Assembly: GCA_947624995.1 (NCBI GenBank)
Contig: CANQMS010000017.1
Coordinates: forward strand, 1-49,514
Direction of reading: 5' to 3'
DNA: 49,514 bases
Source: an uncultured Clostridia bacterium
Lineage (GTDB): Bacteria; Bacillota; Clostridia; Oscillospirales; CAG-272
The notes beneath the pieces are model-generated. The model did not search any database and was not told where the DNA came from. It saw only the letters and a program-made list of their open reading frames with translations. Positions 29,298-38,443 of the stretch are shown here, in pieces. The translations under genes and the position numbers were made by a program. Each line of letters starts with the position of its first letter. The stretch's first letter is position 1.

Positions 29298-31379
29298 CTA
29301 TGAAAGCTTTTTATCCATCCATTCGTACCGCATCCGCAGAAAGTCGGCGATATAGTCGAGCTGACCGTCCCATGTCTTTATCCCGAGCATCGTTGATTTC
29401 GCCATTCCGACGGGATAAATGAGCGCGTTCTGCCACAGGCGGAAGTTGTATTCCGCCGACAGCGCGAGCTCGGTCCTGCCGTCCTCGAGCGAGGCGAGCG
29501 CCGTTTTCAAGAGACCGTCCTTTACCTCCGCCCATCTCTCGCGGACGCGGGACATGAATTTTTCGTCCTTCGTGAGATACGACATCCAGTTTTCGTACAG
29601 CTCGTCGCTGACAAAGTCGACGGACGCCCACCCGTTATAGTCCGGTATGTCGGAGAGGCTGTTGCCGAACGCCATGTCGTAGTCCCACACGGGTCCGGCG
29701 CAGAGCTTGCCGCCGACGGGCTTATACATATAAAGGCTGCGGAAAAACGCACATTCGGTGCAGTTCGTGAGCTCGTTGACGATAAACCAGTCGACCCACG
29801 AGTCGACGTCTATGTATTCTTCGTACCCCTCGCCGCTGACTATCGCCTGCTCCGCCGCCATGACGTAAAAATAGATGTAGTAGTATTCGGGGCTGAAAGC
29901 ATATTCGATTTTCGGGTCCTTTATATACATGCGCAGCACGTGCTTCATGTCGAAGTAGTCCTTCGCCCAGACGTTTTCGCCTTCAAAATCCCAGCCGAAC
30001 TCTATCAAAAATCCGAGATCGGTTATTTTTCCGTTTTCGTCGGTGACGCCTCTGCCGTCCTCGCCGTTGCCGAGCGGGACGCGGTCACTGTCGTCCTCGA
30101 TTTTCTCTGTCAGAAGGTAACTGCCCGCGTACTCGCCGTTGATGAAGAGGTCGACGTGGCTGTAATGCGGCGTGTACTTAAGATTCGACATTGACGACGC
30201 CATGTCGAAGGCGATCCGGCACCGCAAAAGCGACGGGTCGGCGTAATTGCCGACGAGGCACCAGTCATGGTCGGATGCCATCCCGCATAGAGGGGCTTTC
30301 TCGTCGAGCTTTATGCGGTACGAGTGCTTCGGGAAGTATTTCCACGACGAGTTCCCGCGCCCCTTGATGTTCATCTCGTATTTTTTGCCGTCGAGGACGA
30401 TATATCCGTGGGTGTATTCGAGTTTTGAGGTTATCCCGCCGCCGTCGTCGGTGTATACGGACATTATCGGGATGCCGAGGTTCCGCCGTTCGGCGCGGAT
30501 GCGGTATGTGCGGCTGCCGCCGTTTGCGTCGGTGACGTCTATAAGCGCAGGGGAGGATAGGTCGAGGGCGTCCGGAAGCGTACATGTGCCGCCGGGCGAG
30601 TCAGTACCGACCGCAACGGAGAGACGCTTTATTTCCGCGTCCGACACGTCGTGCGGAACATAGAGCGTGATAAGGTTGCCGCGTATTTCGAACAGCGCGC
30701 CGTCGTTTTCGACCGTTTTTTCGCCGTCGCGGTAGAGCGTCACGGACGACGCCTTTGCGGTGCCGCGCCCTCCGAGCGTGTCGCCGTCCGCGGCGCCGGC
30801 GGTCGAGGTCCCGTTATACGAGGCGACGTTCTGAGTCTCGGCGACCTCGTACAAAAACGGAACGTCGCCGCCCTCAAAGAAAAGATCGCAGCCGGGCGCG
30901 TCTATTTCAAATCGGGAGAGCGGCTCGTCGCCCGAGACGGACACCGTGCCGGCATCATTTGTGTCAACGCGTATGCGCGTGCTGCCGTCCGCCCAGCCGA
31001 CGGAGCCGAGCATGATGAATGTGACGGGGCAAGGGAAGGTGACTGTCTCGTCTACTGTGACGCCGTCCGGGAAAATGACTATCGGCGCCTCGCCGTGCGC
31101 GCGGTAGTATTCGCCGAACGCGTCCTCCCAGATGAGCAGCAGCAGCGTTTCCGCGTCCGTTATGCGGAAAACGGAGCTGCCGTCGGTGCTGCCGAGCGCG
31201 CCGTCCGAGGTGTCCATCGGGAGCGCGGGGACGCCTTCTTCATTTGTCGGGACTTCGGTCTCGGAGCCCATCCCACCGCCGGAACGCGCGCGGAAAAGGA
31301 TCGCGCCCGCCAGCAGCACCGCGAACGCGGCAGACAGAGCGGCGATATATATCAAGGCTTTTTTCGTTCCCTGTTCCAT
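29298..31379 (-). CDS. Membrane-anchored CotH-kinase family protein (B)
   Basis: 693 residues, same build as its neighbour but without the acidic N-terminal extension: membrane segment near 9-29, beta-rich region (SRFEIDAPGCDLFFEGGDVPF), an Ig-like strand set near 230-300, and a CotH domain with KGRGNSSWKYFPKHSYRIKL and GPVWDYDMAFGN. DNA identity with the neighbour is patchy but very high around the last catalytic motif (29690-29840 against 27440-27590), suggesting recent duplication or conversion. The two genes are 40 bases apart and probably co-transcribed, this one first. Start ATG with GGAG upstream; an AT-rich promoter zone lies near 31420-31450. Confidence 0.88.
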   Translation of the reverse strand: MEQGTKKALIYIAALSAAFAVLLAGAILFRARSGGGMGSETEVPTNEEGVPALPMDTSDGALGSTDGSSVFRITDAETLLLLIWEDAFGEYYRAHGEAPIVIFPDGVTVDETVTFPCPVTFIMLGSVGWADGSTRIRVDTNDAGTVSVSGDEPLSRFEIDAPGCDLFFEGGDVPFLYEVAETQNVASYNGTSTAGAADGDTLGGRGTAKASSVTLYRDGEKTVENDGALFEIRGNLITLYVPHDVSDAEIKRLSVAVGTDSPGGTCTLPDALDLSSPALIDVTDANGGSRTYRIRAERRNLGIPIMSVYTDDGGGITSKLEYTHGYIVLDGKKYEMNIKGRGNSSWKYFPKHSYRIKLDEKAPLCGMASDHDWCLVGNYADPSLLRCRIAFDMASSMSNLKYTPHYSHVDLFINGEYAGSYLLTEKIEDDSDRVPLGNGEDGRGVTDENGKITDLGFLIEFGWDFEGENVWAKDYFDMKHVLRMYIKDPKIEYAFSPEYYYIYFYVMAAEQAIVSGEGYEEYIDVDSWVDWFIVNELTNCTECAFFRSLYMYKPVGGKLCAGPVWDYDMAFGNSLSDIPDYNGWASVDFVSDELYENWMSYLTKDEKFMSRVRERWAEVKDGLLKTALASLEDGRTELALSAEYNFRLWQNALIYPVGMAKSTMLGIKTWDGQLDYIADFLRMRYEWMDKKLS

Positions 31380-31499
31380 ATAATAGATCTCCGATCCGTT
31401 CCGGCGCGTTATAATTCAGGTATTATAATATATAATATATCTTACCACAAAACCATGCCGCAGTCCATAAAAAACTGTCAATAAATTCTACAAATATTC

Positions 31500-31528
31500 T
31501 TGATATGAGCACGGGCGTGTGATATACT
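31500..31528 (+). promoter_or_regulatory. Promoter of yitT
   Basis: TTGATA (31500-31505), 17-bp spacer, TATACT (31523-31528). Confidence 0.6.
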
Positions 31529-31588
31529 TTGATTTGTGGCACAATATTTACGTCAAGGATATTTTACCGCAAGTCAAGTATAAAAGGT

Positions 31589-32476
31589 ATGAAAGAAAAA
31601 ACGGAAAAGATATCGGAAGAAAAGCCGCCGATGCGGGCGCGCGCGGCGGAATTTTTGCTGTTGACCGCGGCGACGGTGGCGCTCGCCTTCGGCATTTATG
31701 TTTTCAGGTTCCCGAACAACTTCACGTTCGGCGGGGTGACGGGCATCGCGCTTTTGCTCTCGAAGGTCACGGGTGTTCAGGCGGCGACGCTCGTCGTCAT
31801 TCTGAATGCGGCGCTGCTCGTCGTTGCGTTCATAGTGCTCGGCAGAGATTTTGCCGCAAAGAGCGTTTACGTGACGGTGCTCTATTCGGCGCTCATGTAT
31901 CTGTTCGAGTTTCTGCTCCCGATGGAGGCGCCGCTCACGGACGAGCCCGTCATAGAGCTGATATATGCGATAATGGTCCCGGCGACGGCGTCAGCGGTCA
32001 TATTCCATTTTGACGCGTCGAGCGGCGGGACGGACATCATAGCGATGGTATTGCGGAAATATACGAGCGTCAATATCGGGACCGGACTCATAATCGCGGA
32101 CGCCGTGACGGTGCTGTTTTCGTTCTTCGTCTTCGGCATAAAGACGGGGCTTTTCTCGCTCTGCGGCTTTCTTGCGAAATCGCTCGTTATAGACAACGTC
32201 ATCGAGAGCATCAACATCTGCAAGTATTTCAATGTAGTATGCAGCGACCCCGATCCGATCTGCGAATATATATGCAACGTCCTGCACCGCGACGCGACTG
32301 TTTATGAGGCGATGGGCGCCTTCACGGGAAAAGAAAAGCGCGTCATCATGACGGTGATGACGCGCAGGCAGGCGATCTCTCTCCGCGGCTTCATAAAGAA
32401 GCAGGATCCGACCGCCTTTATTATGATAACGAATACGAGCGAGATAATCGGGAAGGGATTCCGCGCGTCCGTGTGA
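31589..32476 (+). CDS. YitT-family membrane protein
   Basis: 295 residues: five membrane segments in the first 190 residues (FGIYVFRFPNNFTFGGVTGIALLL is typical of YitT, given here in part), then a soluble C-terminal DUF2179 domain (VYEAMGAFTGKEKRVIMTVMTRRQ region). Function of the family is unclear, often described as a transporter or signal protein. I use the ATG at 31589 (MKEKTEK) with AAAAGG before it; the TTG at 31529 falls at the promoter -10 and is unlikely. Confidence 0.85.
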   Translation: MKEKTEKISEEKPPMRARAAEFLLLTAATVALAFGIYVFRFPNNFTFGGVTGIALLLSKVTGVQAATLVVILNAALLVVAFIVLGRDFAAKSVYVTVLYSALMYLFEFLLPMEAPLTDEPVIELIYAIMVPATASAVIFHFDASSGGTDIIAMVLRKYTSVNIGTGLIIADAVTVLFSFFVFGIKTGLFSLCGFLAKSLVIDNVIESINICKYFNVVCSDPDPICEYICNVLHRDATVYEAMGAFTGKEKRVIMTVMTRRQAISLRGFIKKQDPTAFIMITNTSEIIGKGFRASV

Positions 32477-32487
32477 CGGCGCGCCGC

Positions 32488-33261
32488 CTAATCCTCCTGC
32501 TTTTTCCGCCCGCCCGAGCCGAAATACAGCTCGCGGAACGAGAGCGCCGACATGCCCTCGTGGTATTTGAAGAACTTCTGAAAGCTCTTCGAATCGTCAA
32601 AGCCGCACTCCTCGGCGATGTCCTTTATCTTTTTGTCCGTCGAGAGCAAGAGCTCGCGGATCTTCTTGAGGCGCGCGGTGTCGATGTATGACTTGATCCC
32701 GGCGCTGTAATGGACCTTGAACATCCTTGTGATGTAGTCCTCGTTGTAGTTGAAGTGCTCAGCCACGTCGGAGACGCGGATCTGCCGCGTGCAGTTTTCG
32801 CCGATCCACTCGCAGATGGCGAACAGCTTTGCGTACGGCGCATCCTCGCTGACGGCGCCGGCGCGCGCAATTTCGTATAGGACGAGCTTCAGGGCGCACG
32901 TACAGGCATCGTCGTCATATTCCGGCGTGCGCGAATACATTATGAGATCGTCGAAAAGTCGGGACGTTCTGTCGACGTTCGGAGTGCTGTGGGTCGGCAG
33001 CGTCCCGAGCTCACCCTTGAAATGCGCCCAGTAAAATTTTGTTTCCTGAGTACATTCGCGGTAGCCGTACCTGCGGGTCGATGCCGGCAGGATGCAGGAT
33101 TCGCCGGCACGGATAACGAAGCGCTCGAACCCAAGACCCATGTAGAGAGCGCCTGATGTGCAGAATATTAACTCGTGCGTTTCGGTGCTGCTCGAGGGGT
33201 GTGACCAGCCGACGGGCGCCGAGGTTCTTCCGGCGACCGCGTATTCTGCGCTGAAATTCAT
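32488..33261 (-). CDS. AraC-family transcriptional regulator
   Basis: 257 residues: N-terminal cupin-like ligand domain (1-130: LIFCTSGALYMGLG, RAGESCILPA) and C-terminal double helix-turn-helix (RVSDVAEHFNYNEDYITRMFK and KIKDIAEECGFDDSKSFQKFFK, each shown in part). Such proteins usually activate sugar-use genes. Its targets here are not evident; the neighbours are yitT (convergent) and the ABC-sortase operon (divergent). Ribosome site GGAGG directly after a T run. Confidence 0.92.
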   Translation of the reverse strand: MNFSAEYAVAGRTSAPVGWSHPSSSTETHELIFCTSGALYMGLGFERFVIRAGESCILPASTRRYGYRECTQETKFYWAHFKGELGTLPTHSTPNVDRTSRLFDDLIMYSRTPEYDDDACTCALKLVLYEIARAGAVSEDAPYAKLFAICEWIGENCTRQIRVSDVAEHFNYNEDYITRMFKVHYSAGIKSYIDTARLKKIRELLLSTDKKIKDIAEECGFDDSKSFQKFFKYHEGMSALSFRELYFGSGGRKKQED

Positions 33262-33272
33262 TCGCTGCCTCC

Positions 33273-33298
33273 AAAAAAAGTAGGTTTTTTGTACCTAC
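33273..33298 (-). promoter_or_regulatory. Leader inverted repeat of the AraC-type gene
   Basis: On the minus strand GTAGGT-N7-ACCTAC is followed by seven T and then GGAGG. Could be a short attenuator hairpin or a dimer operator for autoregulation. Confidence 0.45.
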
Positions 33299-33303
33299 CA
33301 TAT

Positions 33304-33332
33304 ATTCTAACAAAAATTTTCGGCAATTGCAA
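33304..33332 (-). promoter_or_regulatory. Promoter of the AraC-type gene
   Basis: Minus strand TTGCAA (33332-33327), 17-bp spacer, TAGAAT (33309-33304). Confidence 0.6.
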
Positions 33333-33438
33333 GCCTTTTTTGACATTTTCCGCAAAGAAAAAAGATGTCATCCTGTCGCATTTTGGGAGCGGACACATAG
33401 GGCGCGGGCGGTTTTTTCGTGACGCATTAACCGTTCCG

Positions 33439-33469
33439 TCACACGGTCGTCACATAAAAGTGGTAATAT
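33439..33469 (+). promoter_or_regulatory. Promoter with TCACA direct repeat, ABC-sortase operon
   Basis: TCACAC at 33439 and TCACATAA at 33450 (11-bp period), then six bases and TAATAT (33464-33469) as -10. Layout and most bases equal those at 8690 before the solute-binding lipoprotein gene. No consensus -35. Confidence 0.5.
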
Positions 33470-33535
33470 TTTATATCCCGAAAATATACGACAGAGCAAA
33501 TATAATTTTGAAGAAAAAAGCAGGAGGAAACTGGT

Positions 33536-34726
33536 TTGATCGAGGTACGCCATCTGACCAAAAAATACGGTAAGCACACCGCCGTGGAAGATATCAGCTT
33601 CACGGTCGAGCCCGGAAAGATATACGGCTTTCTCGGTCCGAACGGAGCGGGCAAGTCCACGACGATGAACATAATAACGGGCTGTCTTGCGCCGACGGAG
33701 GGCGAGGTGCTGATAGATGGGCACAGCGTCCTTGACGAGCCGATCGAGGCAAAGCGCGCGGTCGGGTATCTGCCCGAGGTGCCGCCGCTCTACCCGGAGA
33801 TGACTCCGGAGGAATATCTCCGCTTCGTCGCGGAGGCGAAGGGCGTCCGCCGCGACATGATCGCGGAGGAGGTCGAAGGCGTCATGGCGAGCACGGGGAT
33901 CACCGATATGCGCAGAAGGCTGATCCGCAGCCTTTCAAAGGGATATAAGCAGCGCGTAGGTATCGCGCAGGCAATGATCGGCGACCCGGACATCGTGATC
34001 CTCGACGAGCCGACGGAGGGGCTTGACCCGCAGCAGCGCGCGGAGATCCGCGATCTCATAGGAACGCTCGGAAAAGACAGGACTGTCATCCTGTCGAGCC
34101 ACGTGCTATCCGAGGTCCAGGAGATCTGCGAAAACATCATCGTCATCTCGCACGGAAAGCTCGTCGCCGACGACACGGTCGAGAACATCAGCCGCTCGCT
34201 CCGCCAGGACATAACGATGACGCTGACGGTCATGGCGACGCCGGAGGAGGTCGAGAGCGTCATTTCCGGCATAGAGGGCGTCAAGTCGTTCTCTATCGTT
34301 TCGACAAACGGGTCGGAGACGTCCGCAAAGATAAAATACGGCTCCGAGCTTGATCTGCGCGAGACCGTCACGTTCGCATTTTCGGATATAAGGCGCGCCG
34401 TCGTTTCAATGGGGATCGAGGAGGAGTCGCTCGAGGATATCTTCCTGAAGCTCACGTCGGACGGCGCAGACGCTTCGCCCGACGGCGCCGGGACCGGCGG
34501 CGAAGATGCGGAAGATGCAGAAGATACAGAGGACGCAGAAGATGAAGAATATGACGAAGATGAGGACGGGGATCTGAAATACGATCCGGCGGACTACATC
34601 GGCGGCACGGACAGCGGACCCGGCGGGACCGGTACAGAAGATACCGAGGGAGCCGAAGAAATCGGGAAAACGGAAGAAAAAAACAGCGACGGCGGGGACT
34701 ATAAGCCGCTGTTCGGCGGAAAGTGA
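33536..34726 (+). CDS. ABC transporter ATP-binding protein, Gld type
   Basis: 396 residues. Walker A GPNGAGKST (34-42), signature LSKGYKQ (133-139), Walker B VILDEP (154-159), switch His189. About residues 220-310 form the extra C-terminal domain of this group, followed by an unusual 85-residue acidic tail (EDAEDAEDTEDAEDEE and so on). Start is a TTG with AGGAGG upstream, giving IEVRHLTKKYG. With the next three genes it forms the gliding-type exporter set (ATPase, permease, GldG-like, DUF4340) common in non-gliding bacteria; cargo unknown. The next gene starts inside its stop. Confidence 0.92.
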   Translation: MIEVRHLTKKYGKHTAVEDISFTVEPGKIYGFLGPNGAGKSTTMNIITGCLAPTEGEVLIDGHSVLDEPIEAKRAVGYLPEVPPLYPEMTPEEYLRFVAEAKGVRRDMIAEEVEGVMASTGITDMRRRLIRSLSKGYKQRVGIAQAMIGDPDIVILDEPTEGLDPQQRAEIRDLIGTLGKDRTVILSSHVLSEVQEICENIIVISHGKLVADDTVENISRSLRQDITMTLTVMATPEEVESVISGIEGVKSFSIVSTNGSETSAKIKYGSELDLRETVTFAFSDIRRAVVSMGIEEESLEDIFLKLTSDGADASPDGAGTGGEDAEDAEDTEDAEDEEYDEDEDGDLKYDPADYIGGTDSGPGGTGTEDTEGAEEIGKTEEKNSDGGDYKPLFGGK

Positions 34727-35622
34727 GGCAGGGCTTGTTAGCTGTATATAAGAGAGAGATCAAATCGTATCTCACCGGCATTACCGGTTATGTAATGATG
34801 GCGGTGATCCTTGCGTTTGTGGGATTTTTCGTCACGTTCTCGAACGTGTACGGCGGCTCGCCGAAGTTCAACTATTCGCTGATCACGTCGGTGTCGTTCT
34901 TTGTTTTTCTCATAATCATACCGTTTATAACGATGCGTTCGTTCGCGGAGGAGCGCCGGTCGAAGACGGAGCAGCTGCTGCTCTCCCTTCCGATCACGAC
35001 GCACAGGATAGTTCTGGCGAAGTACTTCGCCATGCTGACGCTCATCGCGATACCGACGCTCATAATCGGTCTGTACCCGCTGATCCTCTCGCTCTCTTCG
35101 GGAGCCGAAGGCGTCATTAACTTTGCCGTATCGTACAACAGCCTGTTCATGCTCTTTCTTTTGCTCGCGGTGATGACGGCGATAGGAATGTTCGCATCGA
35201 GCCTCGTCGAAAATCAGATAGTCGCGGCGCTTATTGCGGCGGGCGCGTTCTTCCTGATGTTTTTCATGAGCATGATCTCGTCCATGTTCCCGTCTGATCC
35301 GATCGTTTCGCTGATCGCGCTTGTTGTCTGCGCCGCGGCGCTCGGCGCCGTTGTCTACGGGATGACGAGGAGCAGCACGGCGGCGTGCGTTGTCACGGGC
35401 GGGCTCTCGCTGATACTGTTCGTGATGTATTTCGTTGACACGGCGATGTTTTGGGGGCTTTTCCCCTCGCTGCTCTCGTCTGTCGCGTTATTCGACGTCT
35501 ACATGAACGGCGCATCTCTGCTCGGCGTGTTCGATATAGGCGAAATAATATATTATTTGACGTTCGCGGCAGTATTCGTGTTCATGACGGTCGAGTCCGT
35601 CGAGCGTCGCCGCTATAACTGA
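34723..35622 (+). CDS. ABC-2 permease, Gld type
   Basis: 299 residues, six or seven membrane segments. N-terminal VYKREIKSYLTGITGYV is typical of the GldF-like permease group, and FAEERRSKTEQLLLSLPIT is the cytoplasmic coupling loop. GTG start overlapping the ATPase stop (GTGA), so translation is coupled. Partner of the ATPase at 33536. Confidence 0.9.
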   Translation: MRQGLLAVYKREIKSYLTGITGYVMMAVILAFVGFFVTFSNVYGGSPKFNYSLITSVSFFVFLIIIPFITMRSFAEERRSKTEQLLLSLPITTHRIVLAKYFAMLTLIAIPTLIIGLYPLILSLSSGAEGVINFAVSYNSLFMLFLLLAVMTAIGMFASSLVENQIVAALIAAGAFFLMFFMSMISSMFPSDPIVSLIALVVCAAALGAVVYGMTRSSTAACVVTGGLSLILFVMYFVDTAMFWGLFPSLLSSVALFDVYMNGASLLGVFDIGEIIYYLTFAAVFVFMTVESVERRRYN

Positions 35623-35634
35623 CGGGAGGTGACG

Positions 35635-37323
35635 ATGATGAAGGACAACGAAAAAAAGAACATAGAAAATGCGGACGAAAACGTCGGCACGGAAGCGGAC
35701 ATTACCGAAGAGCCGAAGACAGCGGGGGACGCGGAAGATATAGAAAATATAGAAAATAAAGAAGACGCAGAAGATACAAAATCCGCACAGGACGGAGACG
35801 AACCCGACGATACCTCAGAAAAGGTGAAAAAAGGCGGACGTATGCGCCGCATACGCATGGGCGGATACGGCGTTCTGCTCGTGATATTTGCCGTCGCGGC
35901 GGCAATCATACTGAATCTCATCGTCGACGCGATCCCGAAAAAATACACGCAGTTCGAGCTGACGGGTGAAGGTCTGCTCGACGTTTCCGACACGTCGAAG
36001 ACGCTGCTATCGGAGCTTGACGACGATATAACCGTTTCCGTCGTCACGACGGAGGGCGGTAGGGACGCGCAGATCGCGGCGTTCCTCGAGAGATACGCGG
36101 CGTATTCCGACCGCATCAGCGTTGAGACGGTCGACCCGAACTCGAATCCGGACTTTGTCAACAGGTATAACGTCTCGACGATGAATTCGATCGTCGTGCG
36201 AAGTTGGCGCAGCGACCCCGAAACGGGGGGGAGGGCGGAATTCCGTTCACGGACGATAGACTATTACGACATATACGAGTTCTCGCAGGATGTGCAGAAC
36301 GAGTATTACAGCAACTACAACTACATGATCTACGGCTATTCCATAGATGATGTCTATCAGCGCGACGTTTTCGACGCGGATAACGAGCTTTCCTCTGCGA
36401 TAGATTATGTGACGACGGACGATCTGCCCGTTGCTTATGAGCTCACGGGTCACGGCGAGATCGACCTCCCCGAGCTGTTCACATCGTTTATCGACAGCAA
36501 CAACATTGCGTTTGACAGCCTCGAGCTGCTCGCATCCGGGATCCCGGAGAACGCCGGGCTCATAATGATAAACAATCCGTCCCTCGACCTGTCGGAGAAA
36601 GAGCTCTCGCAGCTCACCGAATATATCGACGGCGGCGGAAAGGTGATGCTCATCACGGACGTGACCTCCTACGGCGCGGAGAAGACTCCGAATCTCGCCG
36701 CCCTCGCGAAGCACTGCGGCATGATCAGTGAAGACGGCGTCATCCTCGAGCCCGAGGGAGGCGACAGGTACAGCGGCAGCCGCTTCAACCTCGTTCTGAA
36801 GCTCAACTCACTCGACATAACGAATCTCGTCTCGACGAACCCGACGGCGGTCTCGATCTATATGCCGCGCGCCCACGCGATCACGGCGGACAGTGATTAC
36901 AGCGGTCCGATGAGATTCGAGTCGATCGCGGACACATCCGAAAATGCGTATATCATAGGCGCATCCGAGGAGGAGAGGGAACGCGCCGACGGCGACCCGA
37001 CGGGAAAATACTCCGTCGCAGCGATATCGCGTGACAGTGCGACGGGGTCTGCGTTCGTGTGGTTCTCATCCTCGTATATAAACACCGAGGAGGCGTATCT
37101 CACGACGAACGGGCGCAACTCGAACGTGTTCGCGGCAACGATCATGACAGTGTGCGAAAAGCCGACGATCGTTTCGATCGCAGGCACGCAGACGAACTCG
37201 AACGCAAGGCTCACCCTTACCGATGCGGCTGCAAACACGCTGACTGCGGTGATCCAGTACGCGATCCCGCTCTCTGTCCTGATCGTCGGGATCGCGGTCT
37301 GGCTCGTGCGCAAGCTGCGGTAA
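35635..37323 (+). CDS. GldG-like ABC auxiliary protein
   Basis: 563 residues. Acidic cytoplasmic N-terminus of about 75 residues, a membrane segment (GVLLVIFAVAAAIILNLIV), a large extracytoplasmic domain of the ABC-transporter-auxiliary kind (FELTGEGLLDVSDTSKTLL, LPVAYELTGHGEIDLPELF, GGKVMLITDVTSYG), and a C-terminal membrane helix with VRKLR. I place the start at ATG 35635 (35638 is equally possible) with GGGAGG just upstream. Part of the Gld-type exporter operon. Confidence 0.87.
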   Translation: MMKDNEKKNIENADENVGTEADITEEPKTAGDAEDIENIENKEDAEDTKSAQDGDEPDDTSEKVKKGGRMRRIRMGGYGVLLVIFAVAAAIILNLIVDAIPKKYTQFELTGEGLLDVSDTSKTLLSELDDDITVSVVTTEGGRDAQIAAFLERYAAYSDRISVETVDPNSNPDFVNRYNVSTMNSIVVRSWRSDPETGGRAEFRSRTIDYYDIYEFSQDVQNEYYSNYNYMIYGYSIDDVYQRDVFDADNELSSAIDYVTTDDLPVAYELTGHGEIDLPELFTSFIDSNNIAFDSLELLASGIPENAGLIMINNPSLDLSEKELSQLTEYIDGGGKVMLITDVTSYGAEKTPNLAALAKHCGMISEDGVILEPEGGDRYSGSRFNLVLKLNSLDITNLVSTNPTAVSIYMPRAHAITADSDYSGPMRFESIADTSENAYIIGASEEERERADGDPTGKYSVAAISRDSATGSAFVWFSSSYINTEEAYLTTNGRNSNVFAATIMTVCEKPTIVSIAGTQTNSNARLTLTDAAANTLTAVIQYAIPLSVLIVGIAVWLVRKLR

Positions 37324-37347
37324 GCGGGAGCCGGCAGGAGGAAACGC

Positions 37348-38442
37348 ATGAATTCAAAGAAGCGCAGGGAAAGAAAGCAGCTTATCACCGTCATCGTCGT
37401 CTTCGCGGTTCTGCTCGCACTGCTCGCAGTCTATTTTGTCATACGCAACACGACGGCAGGCGAGGGCAGCGAAACGGGAGACAACGGAGCCGACGTCGGT
37501 CAGAGCGGGACATTCCAGATAATCGACGAGGATTATCTCGAGGTGACGGCGATCAAATATAAATACGAGGGCGAGGAACTGGATCTGCGCCTTAAAGACA
37601 GGCGCTGGGTCCTCGAGGACGACCCGAAGTTCCCGGTCGAGCAGGCGACCGTCATAGAGATGGCGCAGGCGATATCGGATTACGGCGGATTTGCCGAGAT
37701 CGTGTATGACGAATCGCGCAGATCTGCATACGGCATCGACGACCCGAAGCTCGACGTTTCGGTGACGTATTCGGAAGACGGCAAGGACCGCACGCGCAGA
37801 TTCATCATGGGCGCGCAGAACAAAACGACCGGGTACTACTACTTCTATGAGGAAGGCAGCTCGGAGATATACGCGGTCAACGATTCGATCATGCCGTATT
37901 TCAGCTTCCTTAAGGCGGATCTTCTCGCGGAGACGGTGCCGCCGACGCCGCAGTCAAAGGATATACTCGCGCTCACCGTCGAGTATGACGGCGGCAAATT
38001 CGAGTTTGACGCGGAAAAGGACGGCGCAGTCAGCGGTGATGAAGAGGACGATCCCGTGAATCTCATAATGTCCTCGATGCCCAAGACGGCAAACCTCCAG
38101 TACCCGGACCTCGCCGCATACGGCGTCGATGAGGACGGGCTCTCGGAATACGGGCTCGATGAGCCGTCGCTGCGGATCGTTTTGAAATACAAGGAGTATT
38201 CGACGGTCCCGACGGGCGAGGACGGGAGCTCTTCGGCACAGATCTCAAAGGATGTAGAATACGTGTTCCTGTTCGGCAGCCTTGTGACCGAAGGGGAAGG
38301 CGATGACGCGCGGGAGCTCGTCTACGTTGCGGAGGAAGGCTCCGGGACCGTGTACAAGGTCAGCGCCGATAAATTTAACGGAATATATTCTGCTGCATCC
38401 GGCGCCCCCGCGGCGCCGGACAGCGGAGAGGAGACCGGTTGA
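37348..38442 (+). CDS. DUF4340 protein
   Basis: 364 residues: N-terminal membrane segment (LITVIVVFAVLLALLAVYFV) and an extracytoplasmic DUF4340 region (RWVLEDDPKFPVEQATV, AYGIDDPKLDVSVTYSEDG, then a second similar unit near 255: EYGLDEPSLRIVLKYKEY). DUF4340 proteins regularly follow GldG-like genes and are thought to belong to the exporter. Ends with an Ala/Pro/Glu tail. Ribosome site CAGGAGGAAAC. The sortase gene starts two bases after its stop. Confidence 0.87.
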   Translation: MNSKKRRERKQLITVIVVFAVLLALLAVYFVIRNTTAGEGSETGDNGADVGQSGTFQIIDEDYLEVTAIKYKYEGEELDLRLKDRRWVLEDDPKFPVEQATVIEMAQAISDYGGFAEIVYDESRRSAYGIDDPKLDVSVTYSEDGKDRTRRFIMGAQNKTTGYYYFYEEGSSEIYAVNDSIMPYFSFLKADLLAETVPPTPQSKDILALTVEYDGGKFEFDAEKDGAVSGDEEDDPVNLIMSSMPKTANLQYPDLAAYGVDEDGLSEYGLDEPSLRIVLKYKEYSTVPTGEDGSSSAQISKDVEYVFLFGSLVTEGEGDDARELVYVAEEGSGTVYKVSADKFNGIYSAASGAPAAPDSGEETG

Positions 38443-38443
38443 A

